Assembly: GCA_900549475.1 (NCBI GenBank)
Contig: UROF01000015.1
Coordinates: 1 to 57,036, forward strand
Direction of reading: 5' to 3'
DNA length: 57,036 bases
Origin: an uncultured Eubacteriales bacterium
GTDB taxonomy: Bacteria > Bacillota > Clostridia > Oscillospirales > Oscillospiraceae
Below are positions 26,400-35,400 of the stretch, piece by piece. Made by a program: the position numbers and the translations under genes. Position 1 is the first letter of the stretch. Each line of letters begins with the position of its first letter. A model generated the notes under the pieces. It was given only the letters and a program-made list of their open reading frames with translations, had not been told where the DNA came from and ran no database searches.

Positions 26400-26543
26400 G
26401 CATTTGCAAAGGGGCAGAAACTGGATATGGCAGACGGCTAGGGAAAATGGTATGATAGGCACAAGAAAAATAGACAAATTTGCCGCCGCCGACACAGAGG
26501 GTACACATTGCCCTGGTATTCTGGAGGCAAAGGAGGGAGAACC

Positions 26544-27215
26544 ATGGGAAATCGTATTCTGATCGCGGAGGACGAGGGAAAGCTTCGGGAGGTACTCTGC
26601 GACTACTTCCGCAGCAAAGGAGAGGCCCCTGTGGAGGCGGAAAACGGGGCCAAAGCTCTGGCCCTGGCGGAGGAGGAGACCTTCGACGCGGTGCTGTTGG
26701 ACATCATGATGCCGGAGCTGGACGGATTTTCCGTGTGCCGTGCCCTCCGGCAGCGGCAGGAGGTGCCTATCATCTTTCTTACCGCCCTCTCGGATGAGGA
26801 GGACAAGCTGCTGGGCTATGAGCTGGGGGCCGACGACTATGTGACCAAGCCCTTCACCATGTCGGTGCTTTACGCCAAGACCATGGCCCTCATCAAGCGC
26901 AGCCGGGGCACCATGCGGACCGGAGACCGGTTGGAGAGCGGCGGCGTGGTGCTGGACCTCTCCGCCCAGCGGGTATGGACCGGGAAGCAGGAAATCGCTC
27001 TGACCCCCAAGGAGTATGCGCTTCTCCGCTGCCTGATGCAGAACAAGAACATTGTCATGAGCCGGGAGCAGCTGCTGGTGAAGTGCTGGGGCTACGACTA
27101 CGAGGGGGAGGCCCGGGCGGTAGACACCCATATCAAGCGGCTGCGGGAGAAGCTGGGAGACTACGCAGGTGCGATCAAAACCGTCATCAAAGCGGGCTAC
27201 CGATGGGAGGGATGA
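26544..27215 (+). CDS. OmpR-family response regulator
   Basis: 223 aa. The receiver domain (1-118) has acidic pocket AEDE (8-11), phospho-acceptor Asp53 (LLDIMMPELDG), Thr in FLTA and Lys in VTKPF. A winged-helix DNA-binding domain (about 130-223) follows: LTPKEYALLRCLM, then AVDTHIKRLREKLG and GYRWEG. AGGAGGG lies ahead of MGNRIL. The downstream kinase gene begins within 5 nt, so the pair is co-translated. Its target promoters are unknown. Confidence 0.94.
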   Translation: MGNRILIAEDEGKLREVLCDYFRSKGEAPVEAENGAKALALAEEETFDAVLLDIMMPELDGFSVCRALRQRQEVPIIFLTALSDEEDKLLGYELGADDYVTKPFTMSVLYAKTMALIKRSRGTMRTGDRLESGGVVLDLSAQRVWTGKQEIALTPKEYALLRCLMQNKNIVMSREQLLVKCWGYDYEGEARAVDTHIKRLREKLGDYAGAIKTVIKAGYRWEG

Positions 27216-27217
27216 AT

Positions 27218-29536
27218 ATGCTCAGCGGCGCGCCATACCATGTCCGCTTTTGGGTGACACTGGTGCTGACTGTTATTTTCACGGCGCTACTAGTGGGGAT
27301 CGCCCGGAAAAGGCACGTCAAGGGATTTGAAAAGCGACTGAAGTGGTACCAGATCGCCGGGGCTCTGCTGCTGATCTGGGCAGGCTTCGATTTTTTCCAC
27401 TACATTGCCATAGGCGATGAACTGTTATCCCTTTATCCTGAGGCAAGCAGTGTCCAGGAGCTGGTACAGGATAGCCTTTTCCAGGGGATCGTAAAGGCGG
27501 CCCTGGGCTTTGGCATCCTGGCCGGCGGGTGGTTTTTTACCAAGGAGCGGCCGCCCCTCCGTTCCCTGACGGCCATTACTCTCCTGCTCTCCGTTATGAT
27601 GCTGGGGCTGTGGGGCGCATCCATGGGGGTACTTACCGTCGTCGCCGCAGAGTACGGGGCCTACCAGGTTCTGGACGCCAGTGCCGACCGGACAGATACT
27701 CTCTCTGGCCTGCTGACATACAATCTGGAGCGGCGGGAATCCCTGCCCAACGGTCAGGAGATCGCCCTGTGGGAGACGGTCAGTATCAGCGCCCCCGGCG
27801 TCCACAATTATGCGTGGCCGTACGACGACCTCTTCCTCCACATGTGGGAGGATACAGGCCTCTCCTCCACCACTGCTGTCTACGACAGTCAGGGGAATCT
27901 TCTCGCGTGCAGCTGGCAGGACTCCCTGTACCTCCAGTACATGACGGAGGAGGAGTGGACCGCCGGCGAGGACATGGGAAAGCACCAGGCCATTGCCCTG
28001 CTGGATCAGGCGTATCTCACCGAGGTTGGGCAGGAGAATATCGGGGTAACCAGGAGCACCATGACCCCCCGGGCCCTGCGCCTTACCGGCAGCTTTGACG
28101 GCACCACCTTCCGCCCCGCCCGGATCGAGGGCGTTCTGTTTGATGATGTGGAGGAGGCGCTGTGGAAGAAGGGCAGCGGCACCTATATCCTCTCCGACCT
28201 CATCGAGGACTACGACCTCCCCTGGTATCTTCTCTATGAGGACCAGGAGGCCTTGGAAACCCAGGCGGAGACCATCACCCTCTACGCCGATTACATAGAT
28301 GCCAACTGGCGAAAGGAGTCCCCCGCTTTCTCCTATCGGGGACTGCCATATCCCGACCTCGTCGCTCTGGCTGAGGAGATCGGGCCCACGCTGGCAACAG
28401 CGACGCCGGAAACGCTGAACCAATACCAACGGCGGGATCTGGTACTGATCTCCGTCAACTATCGCATGCGCTATGAGGAGGAGTCCTACTGGACTTCCTA
28501 CTATCTGGATGAGTCGCTTTATCAGGGAGAGGCCCCGGAGGTGCAGTACTACCTGGTGAACATCGTATACGGCTCTCCCCTGTGGGATGCTGTTCTATCG
28601 CTGCGGAAGGTCTATCTCTTCACCCTGATATTGGCGGCGGCACTGGTGCTGGCCGCCCGGAGCAGCATCAAAAAGCGCCTGGTACAGCCTGCAGCAGATG
28701 TGGCAGCCGCTATGGAGGACTGGAGCGGCAGCGTCGGCCGTCCATACAACGCCCCCGCTCCATGGCGGGAGGCCAAAGGGCTGGAGGCCGGTTACACCGC
28801 GGAGCAGGACAGGCGGCGGATGAAGGACAACGAGATCACCCGGCTGAACACTGCCCTTACCTACGCCAAAACAGCGGAGGAGAACCGGCGGCAGATGACC
28901 TCCCACATTGCCCACGAGCTGAAAACCCCTCTGGCGGTGGTCCACAGCTACGCCGAGGGTCTCAAAGAGCACATTGCCGAGGACAAGCGGGATAAGTACA
29001 TCGACGTGATCCTGTCTGAGACGGAGCGGATGGACGCCATGGTGCTGGAGATGCTGGATCTCAGCCGCCTGGAGGCGGGCAAGGTGAAGCTCTCCCGGGA
29101 CCAGTTCTCCCTGGGAGAACTGGCAAGGTCCATCTTTGACCGACTGGAGATGGCGATAACGGCCAAGGAACTGCACCTCACCTATGATCTCCCGGCGGAC
29201 AGCACCGTCACTGCCGATGAGAGCCGTATTGCCCAGGTGGTGGAGAACTTTGCCACCAATGCGGTAAAGTACACCCCTCCCGGCGGGAATATTGTGGTCA
29301 CCATTACCCGAAATCACCGGGGACTCACTTTCACTGTGGCCAATGATTGCCCGCCTCTGTCTCAGGAGACCCTGGACAAAGTGTGGGATACCTTCTACCG
29401 GGCGGACGAGGCCCGGTCCGGCGGCGGTACCGGCCTGGGCCTGGCCATTGCCAAACAGATCATTGAGCTCCACGGCGGGAAGTGCACCGCGGAGAACACC
29501 AAAAGCGGAGTGGCTTTCCGCTTCACTCTGCCGTAA
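27218..29536 (+). CDS. sensor histidine kinase with large extracytoplasmic domain
   Basis: 772 aa. Four N-terminal membrane segments (about 10-30, 44-66, 88-106, 115-140), a ~300-residue extracytoplasmic domain and a further segment near 460-480 precede the kinase core. The phospho-acceptor is His566 (HIAHELKTPL). The ATPase domain shows the N box (VVENFATNAVKY), the F box (TFYRAD) and G box GGGTGLGLAIAKQI. The start at 27218 has GGGAGG 7 nt upstream; in-frame ATGs at 27203 and 27212 are less well placed. The sensor domain matches no family I know, so the signal is unknown. Confidence 0.92.
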   Translation: MLSGAPYHVRFWVTLVLTVIFTALLVGIARKRHVKGFEKRLKWYQIAGALLLIWAGFDFFHYIAIGDELLSLYPEASSVQELVQDSLFQGIVKAALGFGILAGGWFFTKERPPLRSLTAITLLLSVMMLGLWGASMGVLTVVAAEYGAYQVLDASADRTDTLSGLLTYNLERRESLPNGQEIALWETVSISAPGVHNYAWPYDDLFLHMWEDTGLSSTTAVYDSQGNLLACSWQDSLYLQYMTEEEWTAGEDMGKHQAIALLDQAYLTEVGQENIGVTRSTMTPRALRLTGSFDGTTFRPARIEGVLFDDVEEALWKKGSGTYILSDLIEDYDLPWYLLYEDQEALETQAETITLYADYIDANWRKESPAFSYRGLPYPDLVALAEEIGPTLATATPETLNQYQRRDLVLISVNYRMRYEEESYWTSYYLDESLYQGEAPEVQYYLVNIVYGSPLWDAVLSLRKVYLFTLILAAALVLAARSSIKKRLVQPAADVAAAMEDWSGSVGRPYNAPAPWREAKGLEAGYTAEQDRRRMKDNEITRLNTALTYAKTAEENRRQMTSHIAHELKTPLAVVHSYAEGLKEHIAEDKRDKYIDVILSETERMDAMVLEMLDLSRLEAGKVKLSRDQFSLGELARSIFDRLEMAITAKELHLTYDLPADSTVTADESRIAQVVENFATNAVKYTPPGGNIVVTITRNHRGLTFTVANDCPPLSQETLDKVWDTFYRADEARSGGGTGLGLAIAKQIIELHGGKCTAENTKSGVAFRFTLP

Positions 29537-29540
29537 CAAG

Positions 29541-29577
29541 CAAAAAACAGGGGCGCGGCTCAATAGCCGCGCCCCTG
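29541..29577 (-). terminator. terminator after uraA
   Basis: Stem CAGGGGCGCGGCT / AGCCGCGCCCCTG, followed on the minus strand by TTTTTTG. The stem can also fold at the 3' end of the kinase transcript, but no U-run follows in that direction. Confidence 0.85.
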
Positions 29578-29601
29578 TACTGTCTGGAAGCTGTGAGAAA
29601 A

Positions 29602-30999
29602 TCAATACCGGCCGAAGTCACCGGAGCGGCCCTGGGTCACATCAGAGCCAAACTCATAGTCCTTGCCGGGAAGAATGGCATTGAGGGCAATGCCGGCGAT
29701 GGCAGCGATCGCCAGGCTGGTGAGGGTCACGTGGGCCTCGCCAATGGTGAAGGTCAGGCCGCCGGAGAAGCCCAGGCCGCACACCAGGATGATGGCAGCG
29801 ATGATGAGGTTGCGGCTGTTGGTGAAGTCCACCCGGTTCTCCACCACATTGCGCACACCGATGGCAGAGATCATGCCGTAGAGGATAAAGCTGACGCCGC
29901 CGATGATAGCCGCAGGAATGGTGTTCACCACCACAGCAAAGGCGGGAGAGAAAGACAGCACGATGGCATACACCGCCGCCAGGCGGATGACACGGGGATC
30001 ATAGACCTTGCTGAGGACCAGCACGCCGGTGTTCTCACCGTAGGTGGTGTTGGCGGGGCCGCCGAAGAAGGCGGAGAGAGAGGTGGCGATACCGTCACCG
30101 ATGAGGGTACGGTGCAGGCCCGGGTCCTCAATGAAGTTCTTGCCCACGGTGGCGGAAATGGCGGACATATCGCCGATGTGCTCCATCATGGCGGCAATAG
30201 CAATGGGGGCCATCACCAGGATACCGGTGAGGTCAAACTTAGCGATAGAACCGGTAAAGTCAGTGACAAAGGGCTGGAAGCCCAGCAGACTCACGCCCTC
30301 CAGAGCGCCAAAGTCCAGCAGCGGAGCGGTGGCGCCGGTAGCAGCGTCGGTAACGACAGTGGCGCCGAAAGCATTGGCGATCACAGCTACAATGTAGGAG
30401 CCAACCACACCCAGAAGAATGGGGATGATCTTGATCATGCCCTTGCCCCAGATGTTGGCAGCCACAATGATGGCCATGGCTACGATAGCCAGCCACCAGC
30501 AGGTGGAGGCGTTATTCACAGCGGAGGGGGCCAGGTTCAGTCCAATCAGGATGATGATGGGACCGGTCACCACCGGGGGCAGGAAACGCATCACTTTCTT
30601 TACGCCTACGGCTTTGATGATAGCAGCCAGGATCACGTAGAGAAGGCCGGCCACCACGATACCGCCCACAGCATACTGGAGCTTTTCAGCGGGCTCCATG
30701 GTAGCGTACTTACCGGAGCTCATCTCCGCCATGGCCTGGAAGCCGCCCAGGAAGGCAAAGGAGGAACCCAGGAAAGCAGGCACCTTCATTTTGGAGCAGA
30801 TATGGAAAAACAGCGTGCCGATACCGGCAAAAAACAGGGTAGTCTGGATGTTCAGGGGCAGGCCGTAGCCCTGGACCAGGATGGGTACCAGCACCGTAGC
30901 GCCGAACATGGCAAACATGTGCTGGAGACCCAGAATCATCATCTTGGGCACACCCAGCTGCCGGGCGTCATAGATGGCGCCGTTTTGTTCATGGTTCAT
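29602..30999 (-). CDS. uraA: uracil permease (NCS2 family)
   Basis: 465 aa, about 12-14 membrane segments. It imports uracil with protons for pyrimidine salvage. NCS2 signatures: QHMFAMFGATVLVPIL at the N-terminus, 'GSSFAFLGGF', 'GPANTTYGENTGVLVLSKVYDPRVIR' with the conserved Glu pair region, and 'NSRNLIIAA'. The TTYGEN motif favours uracil over xanthine. GAGAGGAAG precedes the ATG. The leader carries a translated U-rich ORF and a terminator, so expression is probably tuned by pyrimidine supply. Confidence 0.93.
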   Translation of the reverse strand: MNHEQNGAIYDARQLGVPKMMILGLQHMFAMFGATVLVPILVQGYGLPLNIQTTLFFAGIGTLFFHICSKMKVPAFLGSSFAFLGGFQAMAEMSSGKYATMEPAEKLQYAVGGIVVAGLLYVILAAIIKAVGVKKVMRFLPPVVTGPIIILIGLNLAPSAVNNASTCWWLAIVAMAIIVAANIWGKGMIKIIPILLGVVGSYIVAVIANAFGATVVTDAATGATAPLLDFGALEGVSLLGFQPFVTDFTGSIAKFDLTGILVMAPIAIAAMMEHIGDMSAISATVGKNFIEDPGLHRTLIGDGIATSLSAFFGGPANTTYGENTGVLVLSKVYDPRVIRLAAVYAIVLSFSPAFAVVVNTIPAAIIGGVSFILYGMISAIGVRNVVENRVDFTNSRNLIIAAIILVCGLGFSGGLTFTIGEAHVTLTSLAIAAIAGIALNAILPGKDYEFGSDVTQGRSGDFGRY

Positions 31000-31062
31000 G
31001 ATGTTTCTTCCTCTCTTTCACACACAGTATCCCATTTCCTGCTGTATCCACAGGCCAATGGG

Positions 31063-31090
31063 CAAAAAAACACCGGTGACGTATCACCGG
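31063..31090 (-). terminator. attenuator (intrinsic terminator) in the uraA leader
   Basis: On the minus strand CCGGTGA-TACG-TCACCGG is followed by TG and seven T. It lies about 60 nt before uraA and 90 nt into the transcript. The TGA of the leader ORF (31084-31086) is the last part of the 5' arm, so a ribosome reaching the stop codon would block the hairpin. Confidence 0.85.
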
Positions 31091-31152
31091 AAAAAAGAAA
31101 CAAAAGAGGATAAATCAAAGAGCATTGTGCAGAAAGCCGCAGTGTTCTTCAT
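31084..31152 (-). CDS. U-rich leader ORF of uraA
   Basis: 22-codon ORF, ATG-AAG-AAC start, with an AAGGGGG site 9 nt upstream. Its second half is encoded by a pyrimidine tract: 21 of 30 bases at 31091-31120 are U in the RNA. The peptide ends FVSFFR, and its TGA lies inside the terminator stem. In enteric pyrBI and pyrE, low UTP makes RNA polymerase pause at such U-tracts, the ribosome catches up and prevents the terminator from forming. The same layout here in front of a uracil permease suggests the same control. That is inference; the peptide itself need have no function. Confidence 0.78.
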   Translation of the reverse strand: MKNTAAFCTMLFDLSSFVSFFR

Positions 31153-31182
31153 TTTGAAGCCCCCTTTTGTCATATTGTGACT

Positions 31183-31212
31183 ATTATAGAAGGACTTCGC
31201 GCGGTTTCGCAA
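31183..31212 (-). promoter_or_regulatory. uraA promoter
   Basis: Minus-strand TTGCGA (31207-31212), 18-nt spacer, perfect TATAAT (31183-31188). The transcript would start near 31176, about 24 nt before the leader ORF. Confidence 0.75.
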
Positions 31213-31395
31213 GTAACAGATGTTATAATATTTTCTCCATAAAAGCCATGTGACTTTGGCTATTTTCTCCATACTTGAGGGAACTTTTGTGATCCCGATA
31301 TATGTTGCTGGAAACGCCAGATGTATATCCCACAAAGAAGGACGATACATGCAGTTGACCGCTATGGTATTTGCTTACATTTTTCTGATATACTA
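31213..31395. other. AT-rich intergenic stretch with no gene seen
   Basis: Between the uraA and padR promoters. Short frames here lack ribosome sites and protein-like content. Base composition falls clearly below that of the flanking genes, marking the left end of the AT-richer PadR/DUF1700 segment. Confidence 0.5.
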
Positions 31396-31424
31396 TTGAC
31401 ATTAGATATACTGTGTAGTACGAT
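31396..31424 (+). promoter_or_regulatory. padR promoter with possible operator
   Basis: Consensus TTGACA (31396-31401), 17-nt spacer, TACGAT (31419-31424). The spacer and -10 hold a rough dyad (ATATACTG...TAGTACGATATAT), a possible site for autoregulation by PadR. Confidence 0.65.
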
Positions 31425-31446
31425 ATATATAAAGGAGGCACAGTAT

Positions 31447-31809
31447 ATGAATATTGATGATTGGAAATCCCAGATCAAACGCGGAACGCTGGAGTTCTGT
31501 ATTCTGCTGATGATAAAGCAGCGGCCATCTTATGGATATGAAATTATCAGCACATTAGAAAAATATCCCATCCTCGCTGCCAAAGAAAATACGATCTACC
31601 CACTACTGAGAAGATTGCTGAAGGAGGAATATATTTCATCCTCATGGCAGGAAAGCACAGAGGGTTTGCCGCCGAGAAAATACTATTCCATTACGGATAA
31701 AGGCCTCACCTATATTTCTGCAATGTCAGATGAATGGGACAATTTGCTACATGCTATCGAAGAGATCAAGGGGGAACAAACAGATGGAAATGGAAAAGAC
31801 ACTGAATGA
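31447..31809 (+). CDS. PadR-family transcriptional regulator
   Basis: 120 aa winged-helix regulator. The pattern 'RGTLEFCILLMIKQRPSYGYEI', 'NTIYPLLRRLLKEEYI' and 'GLPPRKYYSITDKG' is diagnostic of PadR. AAAGGAGG lies upstream of the ATG. The gene overlaps the DUF1700 gene by 26 nt; PadR-DUF1700 pairs are common in Firmicutes and usually respond to envelope or drug stress. Base composition is more AT-rich than in the rest of the window. Confidence 0.92.
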   Translation: MNIDDWKSQIKRGTLEFCILLMIKQRPSYGYEIISTLEKYPILAAKENTIYPLLRRLLKEEYISSSWQESTEGLPPRKYYSITDKGLTYISAMSDEWDNLLHAIEEIKGEQTDGNGKDTE

Positions 31810-32347
31810 GTATCTTGAGAAAATTGAAAAATATTTGAGACCAATGGCAATTTCCGAACGTGTGGATATCGTTAAGGAAATCAAAAGTGAGATGCTCGAG
31901 CTGCAGGGAAGCGGTATGTCTTCGGAGCAGATCCTGGAACGGCTGGGAGATCCCAAAGAGTTGGCAAGGGCCTATTTGGGAGAAATGGTCGCAAAAAGCA
32001 GCGGCATTGGCTGGCGCAGATTAAGTGCAATGATTGCTTTTTACAGCCTTGCGGGAATCAGTGGTATGTTTGTTTTACCAATTACCAGTATTGGCGGAAT
32101 TGCTTTTATGGTAAGTGGCGTGTTGTGCCTGATCGCCGGGATCATTAAATTTACTGCCCACCTGATGGGTCATGAAATGGAGGAAATCGGTATTCATATC
32201 GGCGCTTATTCGGCAAGCGCTGTCGCCTTTCTCCCCCTTTCTATTTTGATAGGGATCGCCACGTTTATCGTCGGCTGGCTGCTGTGGAAACTTACCATTG
32301 TGATCATCAAATCTATCAGTAAAGGGAAAGAAAAACTGAATGCATAG
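31784..32347 (+). CDS. DUF1700 (HAAS-domain) membrane protein
   Basis: 187 aa. The N-terminal ~70 residues form a HAAS signalling domain (LNEYLEKIEKYLRPM...ERVDIVKEIKSEM...ILERLGDPKELARAYLGE), followed by about four membrane segments. Such proteins are thought to act with PadR repressors, possibly as membrane partners. The start could be either ATG at 31784 or 31790. Downstream is a convergent ABC transporter operon, which is a possible but unproved target. Confidence 0.85.
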   Translation: MEMEKTLNEYLEKIEKYLRPMAISERVDIVKEIKSEMLELQGSGMSSEQILERLGDPKELARAYLGEMVAKSSGIGWRRLSAMIAFYSLAGISGMFVLPITSIGGIAFMVSGVLCLIAGIIKFTAHLMGHEMEEIGIHIGAYSASAVAFLPLSILIGIATFIVGWLLWKLTIVIIKSISKGKEKLNA

Positions 32348-32423
32348 TACGGTTTTCTGATGGTGCGGTTTCATCACAGGGGCGCATATTTGCTGTTATG
32401 AAGAAAATACTTCAGAACATAGA

Positions 32424-32450
32424 GAGCGCCGGGACTTTGTCCCGGCGCTC
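32424..32450 (-). terminator. hairpin after the ABC permease gene
   Basis: Stem GAGCGCCGGGA / TCCCGGCGCTC right after the permease stop. There is no clear U-run on either strand, so termination is uncertain. Confidence 0.5.
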
Positions 32451-32456
32451 TGATCC

Positions 32457-35400
32457 TTATTCAATGGATTTCAGGGATTCCGCCATATCGACCTTCCGCA
32501 GCCGGGGTTTGAGGGCCAGGAAGATCACCAGAGTAAACAGCAATGTGAGAGCCAGCGCGTAGAGATAGCTCAAAGGTGCGATCCAACAGGGGAAGAACAT
32601 GGAGTCGATCTGCACCTGAGCCATGACAAAGGCGTGAAGGCCTTTCCCCATGGCCAACCCAACAATGCTTCCCAACGCGGACAACATGAAGATCTCCCGG
32701 AACACATAGGAGGCTACCTCGTTCTGGTAGAAACCAAGCACCTCGATGGTAGCGATCTCCCGGATGCGTTCGGTAATATTGATGTTGGTCAGGTTGTAGA
32801 GAACGATAAACGCCAGCGCGCCCGCACAGACCACTACCACCAGGACAATGTAATCCATCCGGGTGAGCATATTGTCCACCTGGGTTCTAGTGGCTTCATT
32901 GATGGTCACATTGCTTACGCCGTCATCCTCTGCAAGAAGGGCCCCCTCCTGATAGGGGTCTGCGCCCTCATGGGCCAACAGATAGAGGTTTTTGTATTCC
33001 GGTTCTGTGTTCAGCTGTTCCCGGTAAGTGTCCGGAGAGACATAGACGTAATTGAACACATAGTTGTCGCAGATATCCGACACCGTGACCGTCATAGATC
33101 CAGCATCATCGTCCCGAAGCTCCAGTGTGTCGCCCACGGAGATGCCCATATTTTCTGCAAGGCCCACATTGACTACGATCTCACCGGAGCCGGGGTAAGA
33201 GATCTCTCTCTCACCGCTGTGCAGAGAAATGAATCCCTCCAGATCATTGGAGGCGGACACCACCAGGTTGACAGACTTGCTGTTTCCGTTGTGGACCACA
33301 TCCACACTGCCGTTGTGGACCAGAAGCGCATCATCACGTTCCCAGCCGCACTCCGCCAGATAATCTGCAACGCTTTCTTCCGTCTGGGGATCCTGGAAAG
33401 CCACATTGTAATCAAAGAGGGTGATCTCCGCGTACTGGTCATCCACCACGGACTTGATGGAATCGCGCAGGCCAAAACCGGTGACCAGCAGTGCGGTACA
33501 TCCGCCGATTCCCAGCACCATCATGATCAGGCGGCTGCGGTAACGGAGCACATTGCGGATGGACACCTTGTGCAGGAAGCTCAAACGCCGCCACAGAGGC
33601 GTAATGTACTCCAAAAATACCCGGCGGCCTGCCTTGGGGGATTTGGGGCGGATCAGCTCCGCCGCCGCTTTGGTCAGTTCCACCCGGCAGGAGAGATAGG
33701 TAGCGCCCATAGAACACAGCAGAGCAGATACAAAGGATACTACCGCCAGTGCCGGGTCAAATACAAAGGTCAGCTCAGCAAAGCCGTAGATGATACCATA
33801 GATCTCCCAGATGATCCAGGGGAGCCAGTGGGCTCCCGCAGCGTAACCCACAACACTTCCCACTACTGCGGCACTGCCGGAGTAGAAGAGGTATTTGCCC
33901 ATGATCTGGCCGTTGCTGTAGCCAAGGGCCTTCAGCACACCGATCTGGGTCCGCTGCTCATCTACCATGCGGGTCATGGTGGTCATGCACACCAGGGCCG
34001 CTACCAGGAAGAAAAATACAGGGAACACCAAAGAAATCGCCGCTACAATGGAGGTATCATTATCAAAGCAGACGTATCCTGTGTTCTCCTCCCGGGTAAG
34101 GACATAGGTGGTGGGCCGCTTAAGGTCCTCCAGTTCCTCCCGGGCATCCGCCAATTCCTGCTCGCCGTCCTGAAGGTCCTTTTCCGCGTCGGCAAACTCC
34201 TGATCCGCTTCTTTGACGCCGTCCTCATACTCGATCCAGCCGTCGTCCAGTTCCTGCCGGGCGTCTTTCAGTTCGCGCTCGGCGTCACGCAGCTCTGCCG
34301 CCGCATCGTCCAGTTCCTTCTTGGCGCTCTCCGACTGGGCCAGGCCGTCCTGGTACTCCTTCAGGCCATCCTCATATTGGGCATAGCCATCCTCGTACTC
34401 CGCAAGGCCCTCATCATATTCCGCCTGGCCCTGGTCCATCTGAGCCTTCAAGCCGTCCAGATATTCCTGGGTCAAAGGCTGTCCGATGGATTCCTCCGCC
34501 TGGGTCCAACCGCCCAGGAATTCTTCCAGACTGCTGCCCTGGGCCTTCAGCGCCTGGTCCACAGAGCTATTCAGCTGGGAAGATGTCCCCGCCTGCAGGG
34601 CTTTCACCAGCGCATCAGGGCTGCCTGTGCCGGTGGCCTGGGCCAGCTGTACGCCGGATTGATACAATGTGTTCAGCTGCTCATAGGAGGCCTGCCCCTC
34701 CTCCAGCTGGGCCTTGGCATCATCCAGCTCCGCCTTGGCGTCATCCAGCTGGGCTTTGACATCGTCCAGTTCTGCTTTGGCATCCTCCAGCGTCTTGAGG
34801 CCGTCCTCATACTCCTTCAGGCCGTCCTCATACTGACGCTTTCCATCCTCGTAGTCGGCAAGGCCGTCTTTGTAATCCTGCTCGCCGTCCAGCAGTTCCT
34901 GATGGGCATCATTGAGCTCTTTTTCCGCATCAGCCTTTTCCGTATTGTACTCGTCCCAGCCGTCAGATACCTCTTTCTCGCCATCCTGGATCTCCGTCAT
35001 GGCATCGTCGTAGAGGGTAGTATAGCGCAGGTCGGCCCGCTGCTCCGTGAGATCCTCCACCTGAGATTTCAGGCTGTCGATCTGAGCCTTGTACTCGTCA
35101 GAATACGCGTCGGCAGCACCGTCAATAGCCAGGTAGATCTCGTAGTAGGCATCAAAAGTAAAGCCATCCTCCGGTATGTACACGAAGCCTGCCACACTGC
35201 CGCTGCCGATCGAGCTGGTTCCACGCTCATAGTTGAGGTAGTACGGGGAACGGATCAGCCCCACCAGGGTGTACTCGTCATAGGTCAGAAGATCCAGGGT
35301 GTCCTCATCGTTGTTGGGGGACACCTTGATCGTAGTCCCCAGATCCTCTTCGGTAAAATAGTGGGCATCACCCACGCACTCGTTGGCCGCCTCCGGCATC

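Noticed and set aside
24424..26508. 694-codon open frame on the minus strand
   Set aside because: Antisense to argS and crossing its terminator; no family resemblance.
31000..31180. PyrR-binding antiterminator before uraA
   Set aside because: No PyrR-loop consensus was recognised; the translated U-rich ORF and overlapping terminator fit a different mechanism.
34030..35050. internal DNA repeats in the ABC permease gene as a recombination hotspot
   Set aside because: The repetition is at protein level (heptad-like YEDGL and AELDD units), explained by the coiled coil. DNA repeats are short and imperfect.
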